DNA from: JBIQJD01 sp044507695
Lineage (GTDB): Bacteria; Bacteroidota; Ignavibacteria; Ignavibacteriales; Ignavibacteriaceae
DNA length: 64,000 bases
Assembly: GCA_044507695.1 (NCBI GenBank)
Contig: JBIQJD010000013.1
Span: 1-64,000, forward strand
Direction of reading: 5' to 3'
Numbering within the stretch: position 1 is the first letter of the stretch; every line of letters starts with the position of its first letter. The position numbers were made by a program, and so were the translations under genes. Shown piece after piece: positions 37,035 to 46,910 of the stretch. The notes under the pieces were generated by a model. It saw only the letters and a list, made by a program, of their open reading frames with translations, searched no databases and was not told the origin of the DNA.

Positions 37035-37050
37035 CACGGTCCAAACCGTG
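37035..37050. repeat. Palindromic repeat, CATGG family, diverged copy 3
   Basis: CACGGT and ACCGTG pair across CCAA, about 75 bases after copy 2, with a related GTCA-left and TGATGG-right context. Weaker than copies 1 and 2. Confidence 0.4.
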
Positions 37051-37085
37051 ATGGTGATACATCAAAAAAATTAATGAGTATACCT

Positions 37086-37102
37086 GGAGAAACTAGTTCT
37101 CC
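37086..37102. repeat. Short hairpin downstream of the polytopic transferase gene
   Basis: GGAGAA and TTCTCC pair across ACTAG just beyond the stop of the minus-strand gene at 37104. No T-run follows on the minus strand, so it is not a convincing terminator. Confidence 0.35.
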
Positions 37103-37103
37103 T

Positions 37104-38456
37104 TCAGACTTTAATTCTCTCCTTCTTCATCTTATTTAAATCATATAAGAGCAGGAAGAAAAACGGTATGTATTGAATCAGCAGAACCCAAACGTATTCC
37201 CGCCAGACATCTGCAAGTGGAGTAAAGTTTGAAAAGTTAATTGTAAAAAATAAACTCATTGCGGAAGCAAATCCGGCAAAAGGATTTAACGCAGCCAGCC
37301 AGCCGAGATACCATGGATAAACAGTTGCTGCAAAAATTATGTAACACAAAAAAATTCCAAATACGGCTTTGGTAAAATCAATGTAGCGTGTTGATATTAT
37401 TGCAGCAGAAACTATCATTAATGCTGCACAAATTTCCCTGGCAATTTCTCCGTTGGAGAAAAATTTTAACAAATTATAAACGGAACCGTTAAATTCCCAC
37501 CGGGATAAATACTTCAACAAAAATTCTGCAATATCCGGATCATTATAAATGAAGGGGAGGTAAAACAAAAATGTTATGCCGAAAAATGTAACAGCAAATG
37601 CTAAAAATTTTTTAACTCCTGCTTTTTTAATCATCAGCGGAATGAACATTAACGGAAAAAGTTTTATTAAAAACGAGAGTGCAAATGGAACAGCGGATAA
37701 AATATATTTTTTCTTCTCAGCAAAATAAATGAATATTACCAGCAATGTTATTCCGGGCGGATCAAGATGTGCGTTAACAAAAAATTCAAGTACAGGAAGA
37801 GGCAGCCACGCATAAAGTAAAATGAGATTTGGGTTCTTATTTTTTAACAGCAGAAGTTTTAACAAAAAAATTAATGTTAAAATTTCTGAAATAAGATAAA
37901 ATGTTTTTAAGCCTGTTACTCCTCCAATTAATAAATAATTTGCTGCAAACATCATCTGTGATAACGGCGGATATATTGCCGGTATATGTTTGAATGTAAC
38001 TCTTTCATAAACATCATCACGCAGAGTTTCGAGCTGTGGATCATCCGGTGAGATGAGATATGGATTATATCCTTCTGTGAGAATTTTACCTTCCCACACA
38101 TACCTGTAAACATCCGGAGATGTTGTTGGCGGGGATGGAATCAATGTTATGCGGAAAAGAATTCCCGATAAAATTATTAGCACGGGAAGAAAAAGTTTGG
38201 CTGCAGTTCTATCATCTGCTTTAAAAAATTTTCTTACAAAATTTTGAAAGGAAGAACCGGAACCTTGCTCATCATCTTCTGTTCTTTTAAGAATAAACCC
38301 CGCTGCAAAAAATATCAGGAATGATTCAAAGTAAATAAACATGTATAACGGAATATTTCCGCTTACATTTAAAAAGATAAATGTGAGATATAATAATTCC
38401 GTTAGAATGCCCGCGGCTGTTAAAAGCTTAAATGCTTTTTCAAATTTAATCTTCAT
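37104..38456 (-). CDS. Polytopic membrane glycosyltransferase (GT87/DUF2029-like)
   Basis: The 450-residue protein has about ten hydrophobic spans. After the first spans it shows the acidic catalytic-type loop TSPDVYRYVWEGKI, then NPYLISPDDPQL and the AIYPPLSQMMF motif, which recur in polyprenol-phosphate-mannose-dependent transferases. The role is probably transfer of a sugar from a lipid carrier on the outer face of the inner membrane. It begins five bases after the TonB-receptor-like gene and is probably co-transcribed with it. Confidence 0.75.
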   Translation of the reverse strand: MKIKFEKAFKLLTAAGILTELLYLTFIFLNVSGNIPLYMFIYFESFLIFFAAGFILKRTEDDEQGSGSSFQNFVRKFFKADDRTAAKLFLPVLIILSGILFRITLIPSPPTTSPDVYRYVWEGKILTEGYNPYLISPDDPQLETLRDDVYERVTFKHIPAIYPPLSQMMFAANYLLIGGVTGLKTFYLISEILTLIFLLKLLLLKNKNPNLILLYAWLPLPVLEFFVNAHLDPPGITLLVIFIYFAEKKKYILSAVPFALSFLIKLFPLMFIPLMIKKAGVKKFLAFAVTFFGITFLFYLPFIYNDPDIAEFLLKYLSRWEFNGSVYNLLKFFSNGEIAREICAALMIVSAAIISTRYIDFTKAVFGIFLCYIIFAATVYPWYLGWLAALNPFAGFASAMSLFFTINFSNFTPLADVWREYVWVLLIQYIPFFFLLLYDLNKMKKERIKV

Positions 38457-38461
38457 AAAAA

Positions 38462-40378
38462 CTAATTAAACAATTCCCATGAAATACCAAATCTTATGTT
38501 CCGCTCAGGCATTGGATAAAAGGGCACAATGTAATAGTTGTTGTTTGTAAGATTCTCCCATGTAAAATATACAACTGCCCGCTTCCGTATTATTCCGGAC
38601 AAAGTAAAATCAATGCGGTAACTTGTTTCTTCGTACAAATCCCGTATTGCTTGTGTGCGGAATGAACTTAATCCGGCACCTTTCTTTGCGTATAAAACAA
38701 ATCCGGTTTTTAAATCAAGATTGCTGTTGAATAGAATATCTTTAAAATAAATTCCCGTATTAAAATTGTAATCATGCGGAGATACAAACGGAGAGGATAA
38801 ATTATTTTTATAATAATAGTAGTTATAATTCTCAAGCAGCAGTTTCCAGAAATGATATTTAATTGTAAATCCCGCACCGGTTAATCCATAGGAAATTGAT
38901 TGTGAAAGATCAGAAGGATTGCTTTGATGCTGACCGATTGAGAAGAGTTTTACATCAGCAAATAATCCGTTCCCGCTGAATGATGCACCTGCTTCAATTA
39001 TATTTTTAAAATCATTTAAAAAGAATTTAACAGAAGAATAACCTGCATAAATGTTAAACCTTCCCGTGTTAAATTTAACATCAAATCCGTAACCTGAAAT
39101 TCCATCTTCCATAAAGAAATCTCCGCCTGAAAATTTCATGAAGGCAGATGGAATGATTAAGCTATCTGCCAGATAAAATGATGCTGCCGGACTTACAGAA
39201 AATCCCGCCTGCGAAAAATTAATTGTATCGGGTAAAACCTTTTTGAAATCAGTCTGCTCATAATTGGCCAATAATTCCAGGTTAAAAAATGTCTGAGAAA
39301 ATGTTTGTCTTAGATTAAATCCCCGGCTGTAATTTTTAAATTTATTTTCTTCATCCGGAGAAATTTCATTAGTTATGTTTTGATCAAACAAATAGTAAAG
39401 ATTAAAATCGCTGCGCCAAATTTCATCCGGTTTCCATATTCCCTGCAATTTAAACATGTGCCTGAGAGATTTTTCTCTTGCAGTTAATGAATTAACCGGC
39501 GCTCTTATTTCATCATACAACGTTGATGAAAAGTTATTACCGGATTGGTAAATGCTGTCAACATCTATTCCGCCGTTTAATCCTGCATCGCTGTTATCGT
39601 AACGGTAACTTCCTGTTAAATTAAGTTTGTTAGAAGAAAAATATTTTAATTTCAGATTTACCTGCCAGATTGAAAAATCCGTATTGCTGAAACTCTCATC
39701 TCCTTTGCGGTTTGTTACATCAATAAAAAGATTTAACCTGTTTAAAACTCTTGCGTTAAAAATTCCATCAAACATTGCCTGTCCGTACGGACCTTCATAA
39801 TATTTTATTCTTGTATATGGCGCTGCCGATAAAAAATCCTTTTCTATAAAATTAACTGCAGCAGGCTGATAATGGAATGAATATAAAAACGCCCTCGGCA
39901 GTTTAATAATCTCAATTGAATCAATTGATTCTGATTGCAGCAGATTGAGATCAAAACCATTGCGTGATCTGTTGTTTAATAAAATTCCATCATGAAGAAT
40001 TGCCGTACCTGACGGATGAATTCCGTAAATAAAAAATTCATCCGGGTATCCGTAGATGCCATGATCATTTATAAAACTTACGGAGAAAAGTTTTAAAACA
40101 TCTGCAGGTGATTCATAATCATATCTTATAATATTATTGTTTGAAATGAAACCGGATGAAGATGAAAACGGCTTAAAGTAAAGTGGAACCAGCGTATCTT
40201 TTTTTTCAGCCTGCATTTTGCCAATCAAACTGCTGTCAGCCTGAATTGAATCAGCAGGAATAATTTGAGTTGAATCAGCAAATATAATTGTATCTTTTGA
40301 AGCTGTTGTTGTATCAATTTGTGCAAATGAATTGTTAAAGAAGAGAAGCAGGAAGAGGAAGTTAAATTTTAAATTCAT
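38462..40378 (-). CDS. TonB-dependent receptor-like outer-membrane protein
   Basis: A signal peptide (FLFLLLFFNNSFAQ) is followed by a Ser/Asp/Thr-rich linker, a plug-like domain (FFIYGIHPSGTAILHDGILL, then SIDSIEIIKLP) and a long series of barrel strands ending in FGISWELFN. At 638 residues it is short for the class but has the expected plug-barrel order. A TonB box is not obvious. It may be BtuB-like. The gene is upstream of a membrane glycosyltransferase, five bases apart, so an uptake or glycan role is possible. Confidence 0.78.
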   Translation of the reverse strand: MNLKFNFLFLLLFFNNSFAQIDTTTASKDTIIFADSTQIIPADSIQADSSLIGKMQAEKKDTLVPLYFKPFSSSSGFISNNNIIRYDYESPADVLKLFSVSFINDHGIYGYPDEFFIYGIHPSGTAILHDGILLNNRSRNGFDLNLLQSESIDSIEIIKLPRAFLYSFHYQPAAVNFIEKDFLSAAPYTRIKYYEGPYGQAMFDGIFNARVLNRLNLFIDVTNRKGDESFSNTDFSIWQVNLKLKYFSSNKLNLTGSYRYDNSDAGLNGGIDVDSIYQSGNNFSSTLYDEIRAPVNSLTAREKSLRHMFKLQGIWKPDEIWRSDFNLYYLFDQNITNEISPDEENKFKNYSRGFNLRQTFSQTFFNLELLANYEQTDFKKVLPDTINFSQAGFSVSPAASFYLADSLIIPSAFMKFSGGDFFMEDGISGYGFDVKFNTGRFNIYAGYSSVKFFLNDFKNIIEAGASFSGNGLFADVKLFSIGQHQSNPSDLSQSISYGLTGAGFTIKYHFWKLLLENYNYYYYKNNLSSPFVSPHDYNFNTGIYFKDILFNSNLDLKTGFVLYAKKGAGLSSFRTQAIRDLYEETSYRIDFTLSGIIRKRAVVYFTWENLTNNNYYIVPFYPMPERNIRFGISWELFN

Positions 40379-40556
40379 TAATGCATTTGAAATAGTTTTA
40401 ACAAAATCTTTACAGAAAATAATTAAATAAAATCTGAGCTACAAAGACACGCGCGTTTAATGATGATAGCACAAAAGTGAAGTTAATTTAAGTACGGCTG
40501 AATGGGGTTAAGATGAACTGCTGTTTAAAAAAATATTGATATACAAGGTTAATCTG

Positions 40557-40587
40557 TTTGTTTAATATTAAAAAATTTATAATTTTG
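40557..40587 (+). promoter_or_regulatory. Bacteroidota-type promoter of the HU gene
   Basis: TTTG, a 19-base AT-rich spacer and TAATTTTG match the consensus exactly. It ends 40 bases before the HU ATG and is the best example in the window. Confidence 0.7.
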
Positions 40588-40627
40588 CTCACGAATTAAC
40601 TCACCACAACTAAATGAGGTTTTAAAT

Positions 40628-40921
40628 ATGGCAGCTAAACCAATGACCAAATCACAAGTTCTTGATCATCTTGCAAAGAAGACCGGCTCAACAAAAAAAT
40701 TCGCCGGGCAATTTCTGGATGAACTTGTATCTCTTGCACACAAAGAGGCAAAAAAATCTTTTGTTCTTCCTGGTTTAGGTAAATTAGTTGTTGTTAACCG
40801 TAAAAAGAGAATCGGCAGAAACCCTGCAACCGGCGAGACAATGGTTATTCCTGCAAAAAAAGTTTTAAAGTTCAGAATAGCTAAAGCTGCCAAGGATGCA
40901 GTATTGGGCTCTAAAAAATAG
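40628..40921 (+). CDS. HU-family DNA-binding protein
   Basis: The 97-residue product has the HU/IHF fold: helical N-half (MTKSQVLDHLAKKTGSTKK) and the beta-arm GRNPATGETMVIPAKKVLKF. It bends and compacts DNA. It is monocistronic with a consensus promoter and a strong terminator, as expected for an abundant protein. Confidence 0.94.
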   Translation: MAAKPMTKSQVLDHLAKKTGSTKKFAGQFLDELVSLAHKEAKKSFVLPGLGKLVVVNRKKRIGRNPATGETMVIPAKKVLKFRIAKAAKDAVLGSKK

Positions 40922-40945
40922 TTATATAGAACACTTGTCAGAGTA

Positions 40946-40980
40946 AGTCCCGCCAATTATGTGCGGGACTTTTTTCTTTA
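40946..40980 (+). terminator. Strong intrinsic terminator of the HU gene
   Basis: AGTCCCGC and GCGGGACT pair across a nine-base loop and are followed directly by TTTTTTC. Confidence 0.9.
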
Positions 40981-41167
40981 AACCCGATCCTTTAACCGCA
41001 TATTTCTTCATTTTTATTGGTCATTATTCATTCCGGTCAAAAAAATTCAAAAAAAAATTAAAACATGGTTGCTTAACATTTTTGATTTTGTTAATGTTAT
41101 GAAGCCTAAATTGAAAATAGTTAGTTATTTCTACTTAAAACTGTTCTCATTCATATCGGAGGTTCTA

Positions 41168-42364
41168 ATGAAAAAAAATGTACTACTTCTGTTCGCTCTG
41201 CTTGCTATAAGCACAACATTAACTTTCTCTCAAATTACTGTCATTGATGACTTTGAGAATGGACCAGGCCATTTTACTCAACAAATTACGTTTTCTGGCT
41301 CAACAGTTGGGGTGAAAGGATCTGTATTACCACCGACGGTTGATTCAACTACCGCTGCTTTTGGAGAAAAATCCTTAAAAATCGAAATTTATGACGATGA
41401 AACATCAAGTGTTGATTGGCAAGTAAGAATGTTATCCGGCGGCGGTGAACCATCTGGTAATGTTTTATTAGATTCTATAGGTTATATTGGATATTGGCTA
41501 AAAACAAATGTTGATTTTCTTTCAGCTGGAATTATATTAGATGCTCCAGGAACTCCAGCTATTTTGGGTAGCGAAAGAAGTAATCTTTTGCCAGTAATCG
41601 GAGATGGTCAGTGGCATTTGTATCAGTGGGATTTAGCTGATTCTAATCAATGGAATGCCTGGGCAGGTGCTGGAACAAACGGAATTATTGAAAATCCAGT
41701 TACAATTGATGCAATTTGGTTTGCTGCACCTGATAGCTTAGCCAATTCAGATACAGCAATTGTTTGGTTTGATTATCTTACCTACAATCCAACCGGTGAA
41801 GTACCTGTAGAACTTGTATCTTTTGCTGCTACTGTAAATCAGAATATTGTTGATTTGAAATGGATTACAGCTACAGAAACCAACAACAAAGGTTTTGAAG
41901 TAGAAAGAAAATCAGCAAACGGTTCTTTTGAAAAGATTGCTTTTGTTGATGGTAAAGGAACCTCAACAGATATTTCAGCATATGTATATTCTGATGCAGT
42001 AGAAAAAGCAGGCAAATATACATATAGATTGAAACAAGTTGATTTTGATGGAACATTCACATATTCAAACGCGGTAGAAGTTGAAATAATTGCTGCTCCG
42101 GGTGAATATGCACTTGCACAGAATTATCCAAATCCTTTCAACCCTGCAACAACAATTACATTCAATATGCCTGAAGCAGGAATGGCTAATTTAGCTGTTT
42201 ACAACCTGCTCGGTGAAAAAGTTGCTGAACTTGTAAATGAAGTAAAAGAAAGCGGTTTCCACACCGTTAACTTTGATGCTTCTAACCTTGCAAGCGGTAC
42301 ATACATTTATACATTAAATGTAAACGGTAATGCTATCTCAAAGAAAATGGTATTGATGAAGTAA
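41168..42364 (+). CDS. Secreted protein with type IX sorting domain
   Basis: The 398-residue product has a signal peptide (LLLFALLAISTTLTFS) preceded by GGAGG five bases before the ATG at 41168; a longer frame exists but carries this ribosome site inside it. The N-terminal half looks like a carbohydrate-binding-type beta-sandwich (VIDDFENGPGHF, VDWQVRMLSGGGEPSG, WFDYLTYNPTGE). A linker with the KGFEVERKSANGSF pattern follows, then the sorting domain (QNYPNPFNPATTITF, KMVLMK). Ligand unknown. Confidence 0.85.
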   Translation: MKKNVLLLFALLAISTTLTFSQITVIDDFENGPGHFTQQITFSGSTVGVKGSVLPPTVDSTTAAFGEKSLKIEIYDDETSSVDWQVRMLSGGGEPSGNVLLDSIGYIGYWLKTNVDFLSAGIILDAPGTPAILGSERSNLLPVIGDGQWHLYQWDLADSNQWNAWAGAGTNGIIENPVTIDAIWFAAPDSLANSDTAIVWFDYLTYNPTGEVPVELVSFAATVNQNIVDLKWITATETNNKGFEVERKSANGSFEKIAFVDGKGTSTDISAYVYSDAVEKAGKYTYRLKQVDFDGTFTYSNAVEVEIIAAPGEYALAQNYPNPFNPATTITFNMPEAGMANLAVYNLLGEKVAELVNEVKESGFHTVNFDASNLASGTYIYTLNVNGNAISKKMVLMK

Positions 42365-42395
42365 TTTCATTTCAAAACCTTTTCATAAGATATTC

Positions 42396-42430
42396 AAAGG
42401 CACGAATCAATTTCGTGCCTTTTTTGTTTT
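42396..42430 (+). terminator. Strong intrinsic terminator of the secreted-protein gene
   Basis: AAAGGCACGAA and TTCGTGCCTTT pair across a five-base loop followed by more T residues. Confidence 0.88.
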
Positions 42431-42456
42431 AAATATTGTATTGTATCGTTGTTGTC

Positions 42457-42476
42457 ATTCCCGTGAAAACGGGAAT
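42457..42476. repeat. Palindrome of the ATTCCCG type
   Basis: ATTCCCGT and ACGGGAAT pair across GAAA, in a GTCATTCCCG context. Sequences of this kind recur in many bacterial genomes as dispersed palindromic elements. Confidence 0.55.
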
Positions 42477-42485
42477 CTAAATGCA

Positions 42486-42533
42486 AACCTCGGAGGTTTA
42501 CATGATGAATACTCATGGCTAACCTCCGAGGTT
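42486..42533. repeat. Nested inverted repeat, AACCTCGGAGGTT family
   Basis: AACCTCGGAGGTT at 42486-42498 and AACCTCCGAGGTT at 42521-42533 are perfect reverse complements, and each is itself nearly palindromic. They flank a 22-base spacer and end in a T-run. The core matches the arms of the repeat at 34800-34850. Confidence 0.65.
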
Positions 42534-42636
42534 TTTTATTCAAATTCGCCAATTCTCAAATTCGCAAATCCCCGAAAACACATACGCAATTTTTCACTTT
42601 TAAATAATCATTTCCTTGTTGTATTTTGCACCATCC

Positions 42637-44427
42637 ATGAAGCTATTATTATCATATCTCAGAAATTACTGGAAGCTTGTTCTGCTTGCATTAATTCTTG
42701 CCGCGGTAAACCAGGTTTTTTCTTTATTAGATCCTCAAATCTTCAGGATTGTAATTGATAAGTACGCAACTAAATTTGAACAGTACACTAATGAAGAATT
42801 TTTTCAAGGCGTGTTATTGCTGCTGCTGGCGGCTGTTGGCGTGGCATTTATCTCCCGCATAGCAAAGAACTTTCAGGATTATTATGTAAATGTTATAACT
42901 CAGCGGCTTGGCGCTCAAATCTACACTGATGGAATCCGTCACTCTCTTGAACTTCCATATTCATTATTTGAAGATCAGAGCAGCGGACAAACTCTCGGCA
43001 TTCTTCAGAAAGTAAGAGTTGATGTTGAACGGCTGATCAGTATGGTTGTTAATACTTTATTTACAACTTTGGTTGGAGTAATCTTTGTTACTATTTATGC
43101 AGTTAGTGTTCACTGGTTAATAGCGCCAATTTATTTCAGTGCTGTTCCAATAATCGGAATCATCAGTTTAACATTAAGCAAGAAGATTAAAAAAATTCAA
43201 AAGCAGATTGTTGCCGAAACTACCGCACTTGCCGGCACCACTACTGAATCGCTCCGGAATATTGAACTTGTAAAAAGTCTCGGACTCGGAAACCAGGAGA
43301 TTAACCGGCTTAATTCAACTACAGATCAGATTTTAAAACTTGAACTGAAAAAAGTTAAGTACCTGCGCGGGCTGAGTTTCATTCAAGGTACAGCTGTAAA
43401 TTTTATAAGAACAAGTATTCTGTTTCTTATGCTGTACCTGATTTTTGCAAGACAAATTACTGTTGGTGAATTTTTCTCTCTGTTCATTTATTCATTCTTT
43501 ATCTTCGGTCCGCTGCAGAGTCTTGGAGAAATAATTAATATCTACCGTGAAGCAGAAGTTTCTTTAAATAATTTTCAGAATATTTTGAAACTGCCGCGGG
43601 AATACAAACCATCAAAACCAAGGCAAATTAAGCAAATAAAATCACTTGAATTTTCGAATGTAAGTTTCAAACATCAATCTGCACTTTCAAAAGCATTAAA
43701 CGGAATTTCATTCAAAGCAGAACTTGGTGAAACAGTTGCGTTTGTAGGACCTTCCGGTTCAGGCAAAACCACACTTGTTAAACTGCTTGTCGGGCTTTAC
43801 ACTCCGCAGGAAGGAAACATAATTTATAACGGAATTCCGGGTGAGGAAATTGATTTTGATGAATTGAGAGAGAAGATTGGATTTGTTACACAGGATGCAC
43901 AGCTTTTTTCAGGAACTATAAAAGAAAATCTGCTATTCGTTAATCCTTCCGCATCTGATGATGAAATGCTTGAAGTTCTGCACAAGGCTGCTGCTGATAA
44001 TTTACTTGCGCGCGCGGATAAAGGATTAAATACTTTAATTGGTGAAGGAGGCGTAAAAGTTTCAGGCGGAGAAAAGCAAAGGTTATCAATTGCACGTGCA
44101 CTTTTGCGTAAACCTGATATTCTGATTTTTGATGAAGCAACTTCTGCACTTGATTCATTAACCGAAGAAGAGATAAACAAAACAATCAGGAATGTTTCAG
44201 CTCAAAAAGATTTGATTACAATTATGATTGCTCACAGGCTTTCCACAGTTCTTCATGCGGATAAAATTTATGTTCTCGAAAAAGGAAAAATAATTGAATC
44301 AGGCAAACATTCAGAGCTTCTTGATTTGAAAGGATTATATTATGCAATGTGGCGCCAGCAGATTGGTGAACGAAAACTTAACGGTGAAGCTCTGCTCTTA
44401 AACAAGGAAGAAACGAGTTTAAATTAG
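42637..44427 (+). CDS. ABC transporter, permease fused to ATPase (MsbA/exporter type)
   Basis: Six membrane spans (residues 1-310) precede a nucleotide-binding domain with Walker A GPSGSGKTT (371-379), signature VSGGEKQR (about 475) and Walker B ILIFDEATSALD. The half-transporter must dimerise. The ATG at 42637 is preferred over a TTG at 42616. The type exports lipids, peptides or drugs; no substrate-specific partner is adjacent. The amylase gene follows on the same strand. Confidence 0.93.
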   Translation: MKLLLSYLRNYWKLVLLALILAAVNQVFSLLDPQIFRIVIDKYATKFEQYTNEEFFQGVLLLLLAAVGVAFISRIAKNFQDYYVNVITQRLGAQIYTDGIRHSLELPYSLFEDQSSGQTLGILQKVRVDVERLISMVVNTLFTTLVGVIFVTIYAVSVHWLIAPIYFSAVPIIGIISLTLSKKIKKIQKQIVAETTALAGTTTESLRNIELVKSLGLGNQEINRLNSTTDQILKLELKKVKYLRGLSFIQGTAVNFIRTSILFLMLYLIFARQITVGEFFSLFIYSFFIFGPLQSLGEIINIYREAEVSLNNFQNILKLPREYKPSKPRQIKQIKSLEFSNVSFKHQSALSKALNGISFKAELGETVAFVGPSGSGKTTLVKLLVGLYTPQEGNIIYNGIPGEEIDFDELREKIGFVTQDAQLFSGTIKENLLFVNPSASDDEMLEVLHKAAADNLLARADKGLNTLIGEGGVKVSGGEKQRLSIARALLRKPDILIFDEATSALDSLTEEEINKTIRNVSAQKDLITIMIAHRLSTVLHADKIYVLEKGKIIESGKHSELLDLKGLYYAMWRQQIGERKLNGEALLLNKEETSLN

Positions 44428-44489
44428 CAGAACAAATTTCCCTCCGCTTTATTAACTTGCGTAATAATTTTTATTCATATTAAATTCCT

Positions 44490-46877
44490 ATGCTGTTAAA
44501 ATATTCCTTCACAATCCTGCTTATAATTTTTACTTTTCATAATTCTTTTCCTCAGCAAATAAATGAACTTATTCATCCTTTAAGATTAACTGCCGGTGAA
44601 ACGGATACTGTTTTAATCAGTGACCTTTTCTATTCTGAAAATTATGATTTGAATTTTATCCCGGATACATCTGTTAACATTCAATATGATTCCGATTCTG
44701 AAAAGCTGATATTAACTCCGGCAGATAATTTTGAAGGGATGAAACTTTTAAAATTCAATTTTAAAGATGAAGAATTTGCTCTCCCTGTTATATCGGAAGT
44801 AATTCAAAAGTTTACTTTTAGATTTAAAGCTGATTCCATTCCACAGCGTGTAAACCTGTTTGGCAGCTTTAACGGCTGGAACCGCGAAGACATTCCAATG
44901 TTTGATGCTGATAGTGATCATGTTTATGAAGCATCAATTTCACTTGAGCCGGGCAGTTACCAGTACAAATTTTTTGTTGATGGCAGCGAATTGATTGATG
45001 AATCAAATCCCGATAAAATGCCAAATGGATTTGGCGGATATAATTCAGTTATTTCCGTTAAACCAATTCACTCTGGAAAGATTTTTCTTCATAAAAATAC
45101 TTTTGTTGATAATGAAGAGAATATAGTTCTCGGCTTCATATTTGAAAGTGAAAAGGAAGAAGCAGTTAAAGCTGATGAAGTAATTCTTTTGCTTGATAAT
45201 AAAATCATCCCGGCAGAATATGTTTCAGTTGTAAAGAATAAGATCAATATTACTCTTCCAAAAGAAAATCTTAAAGGATATAAAACAATTAGAGCGGCTG
45301 TAAACAAGGGCGGAAAGGTGAGCGGTATTCAATCTGTCTTTTTAAAAGATGGAAAACCTGCTGCTGCAAATGATCCGGAGTTATTTCAATCAAAAACTAT
45401 TTACGCTTTGATGATTGACAGATTTTCTGATGGCGATACAACAAATTCAATTCCGGTTATACATCCTGAACTTTCTGCAAAAGCAAATTATATGGGAGGA
45501 GATCTTCAGGGAATAATTAATAAATTGAATGAAGGATATTTCAACTCACTCGGAATTAATACAATCTGGATTTCCCCTGTTATTGAAAACGCTGACAGCG
45601 CTTACCAGGAATATCCCGAGCCGCACCGCTATTATTCAGCGTATCATGGCTATTGGCCTGTTCATCTATCAAACGTTGAGGAACGTTTCGGCAGTATGGA
45701 ACTTCTTAAAAAATTAATTTCTCTTGCTCATGATATAGGAATAAAAGTTCTGCTGGATTTTGTTGCTCATCATGTTCACATTGAACATCCTTTCTGGAAA
45801 AATCATCGTGATTGGTTCGGAGTGCTTGATTTGCCTGATGGAAGAAAAAATTTGCGGTTGTGGGATGAACAGAGATTAACAACATGGTTTGAGCCATACA
45901 TGCCAACTTTTGATTACCTGAGTGCAGAAGCCGCACTTGATACAATGACTGACAATGCTGTTTGGTGGCTTAAAGAAACCTGCGCTGATGGTTTTAGGCA
46001 TGATGCTGTGAAACATGTTCCAAATGAATTCTGGCGGATGTTAACTTCAAAAATTAAAAATGAAATTGAAGAAAAAGAGAACCGTAAGGTTTATCAGATT
46101 GGTGAAACATTCGGTAGTTTCGATCTTGTTAACTCATACGTAAATAATGGTCAGCTAACTGCGCAGTTTAATTTTAATCTTTATGATACCGCTCTTCCAG
46201 TTTTTCTTGAACCTGATATTTCATTTTCTGTTCTTGATGAACAAATGCAAAAAAGTTTTTCAGTATTTGGTGAGAACAATTTGATGGGAAATATTATTGA
46301 CAGCCATGATAAAGTACGTTATATGGCTTATGCTGATGGTGATATTTCTCTGAATACAGATAATACAGCAGAAATAGGCTGGAATAATCCGCCGGAAGTT
46401 GATGAGAGAAGAAGTTATGATAAACTGAAATTGCATCTTACTTACTTATTATCAATTCCCGGCATTCCGGTTATTTATTATGGAGACGAATTTGGAATGA
46501 CTGGTGCTTCTGATCCTGATAACAGGCGCATGATGAAATTTGATGATGAACTTTCTGTTTGGGAAAAACAAACTTTACATGATGTTACTCAATTGATTAA
46601 TATTCGGAAGAATCATTCCGCTTTACAGTATGGTGATTTTTATATATTAGCTGCAGATGAAAATATTTATAGTTACCTCCGTTCTGATTTTAATGAGAGA
46701 ATTTTAGTTGTGCTGAATAAATCAGAAAAACCTCAGCAGCTTAAATTATCTTTGCCTGAAGTTTACACAAGTACAGAGGCAGTTGATCTTTTTACAGGTG
46801 ATAAATATTTAATAAATAATAATTCGCTGTATGTAAATGTTCCTTCAATCGGTTACCGGATTTTTAAAATTAATTAA
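44490..46877 (+). CDS. Exported GH13 alpha-amylase-family glycoside hydrolase
   Basis: A signal peptide (FTILLIIFTFHNSFPQ) is followed by a region of unknown fold, a CBM48-like domain (VNLFGSFNGWNREDIPMF, SYQYKFFVDG) and the GH13 barrel. The catalytic residues are D505 in DGFRHDAVKH, E539 in QIGETF and D607 in IDSHD. It acts on alpha-1,4/1,6-glucans, probably in the periplasm or outside. At 795 residues it is a large cyclomaltodextrinase or pullulanase-like member; exact specificity is not readable. Confidence 0.92.
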   Translation: MLLKYSFTILLIIFTFHNSFPQQINELIHPLRLTAGETDTVLISDLFYSENYDLNFIPDTSVNIQYDSDSEKLILTPADNFEGMKLLKFNFKDEEFALPVISEVIQKFTFRFKADSIPQRVNLFGSFNGWNREDIPMFDADSDHVYEASISLEPGSYQYKFFVDGSELIDESNPDKMPNGFGGYNSVISVKPIHSGKIFLHKNTFVDNEENIVLGFIFESEKEEAVKADEVILLLDNKIIPAEYVSVVKNKINITLPKENLKGYKTIRAAVNKGGKVSGIQSVFLKDGKPAAANDPELFQSKTIYALMIDRFSDGDTTNSIPVIHPELSAKANYMGGDLQGIINKLNEGYFNSLGINTIWISPVIENADSAYQEYPEPHRYYSAYHGYWPVHLSNVEERFGSMELLKKLISLAHDIGIKVLLDFVAHHVHIEHPFWKNHRDWFGVLDLPDGRKNLRLWDEQRLTTWFEPYMPTFDYLSAEAALDTMTDNAVWWLKETCADGFRHDAVKHVPNEFWRMLTSKIKNEIEEKENRKVYQIGETFGSFDLVNSYVNNGQLTAQFNFNLYDTALPVFLEPDISFSVLDEQMQKSFSVFGENNLMGNIIDSHDKVRYMAYADGDISLNTDNTAEIGWNNPPEVDERRSYDKLKLHLTYLLSIPGIPVIYYGDEFGMTGASDPDNRRMMKFDDELSVWEKQTLHDVTQLINIRKNHSALQYGDFYILAADENIYSYLRSDFNERILVVLNKSEKPQQLKLSLPEVYTSTEAVDLFTGDKYLINNNSLYVNVPSIGYRIFKIN

Positions 46878-46910
46878 GATTTTTCGTTGAGCCATTAAAA
46901 CAGGAGTGTT

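Noticed and set aside
42457..42533. Cluster of palindromes considered as a CRISPR array
   Set aside because: Only two related units with inverted orientation and no regular spacers; no cas gene near.
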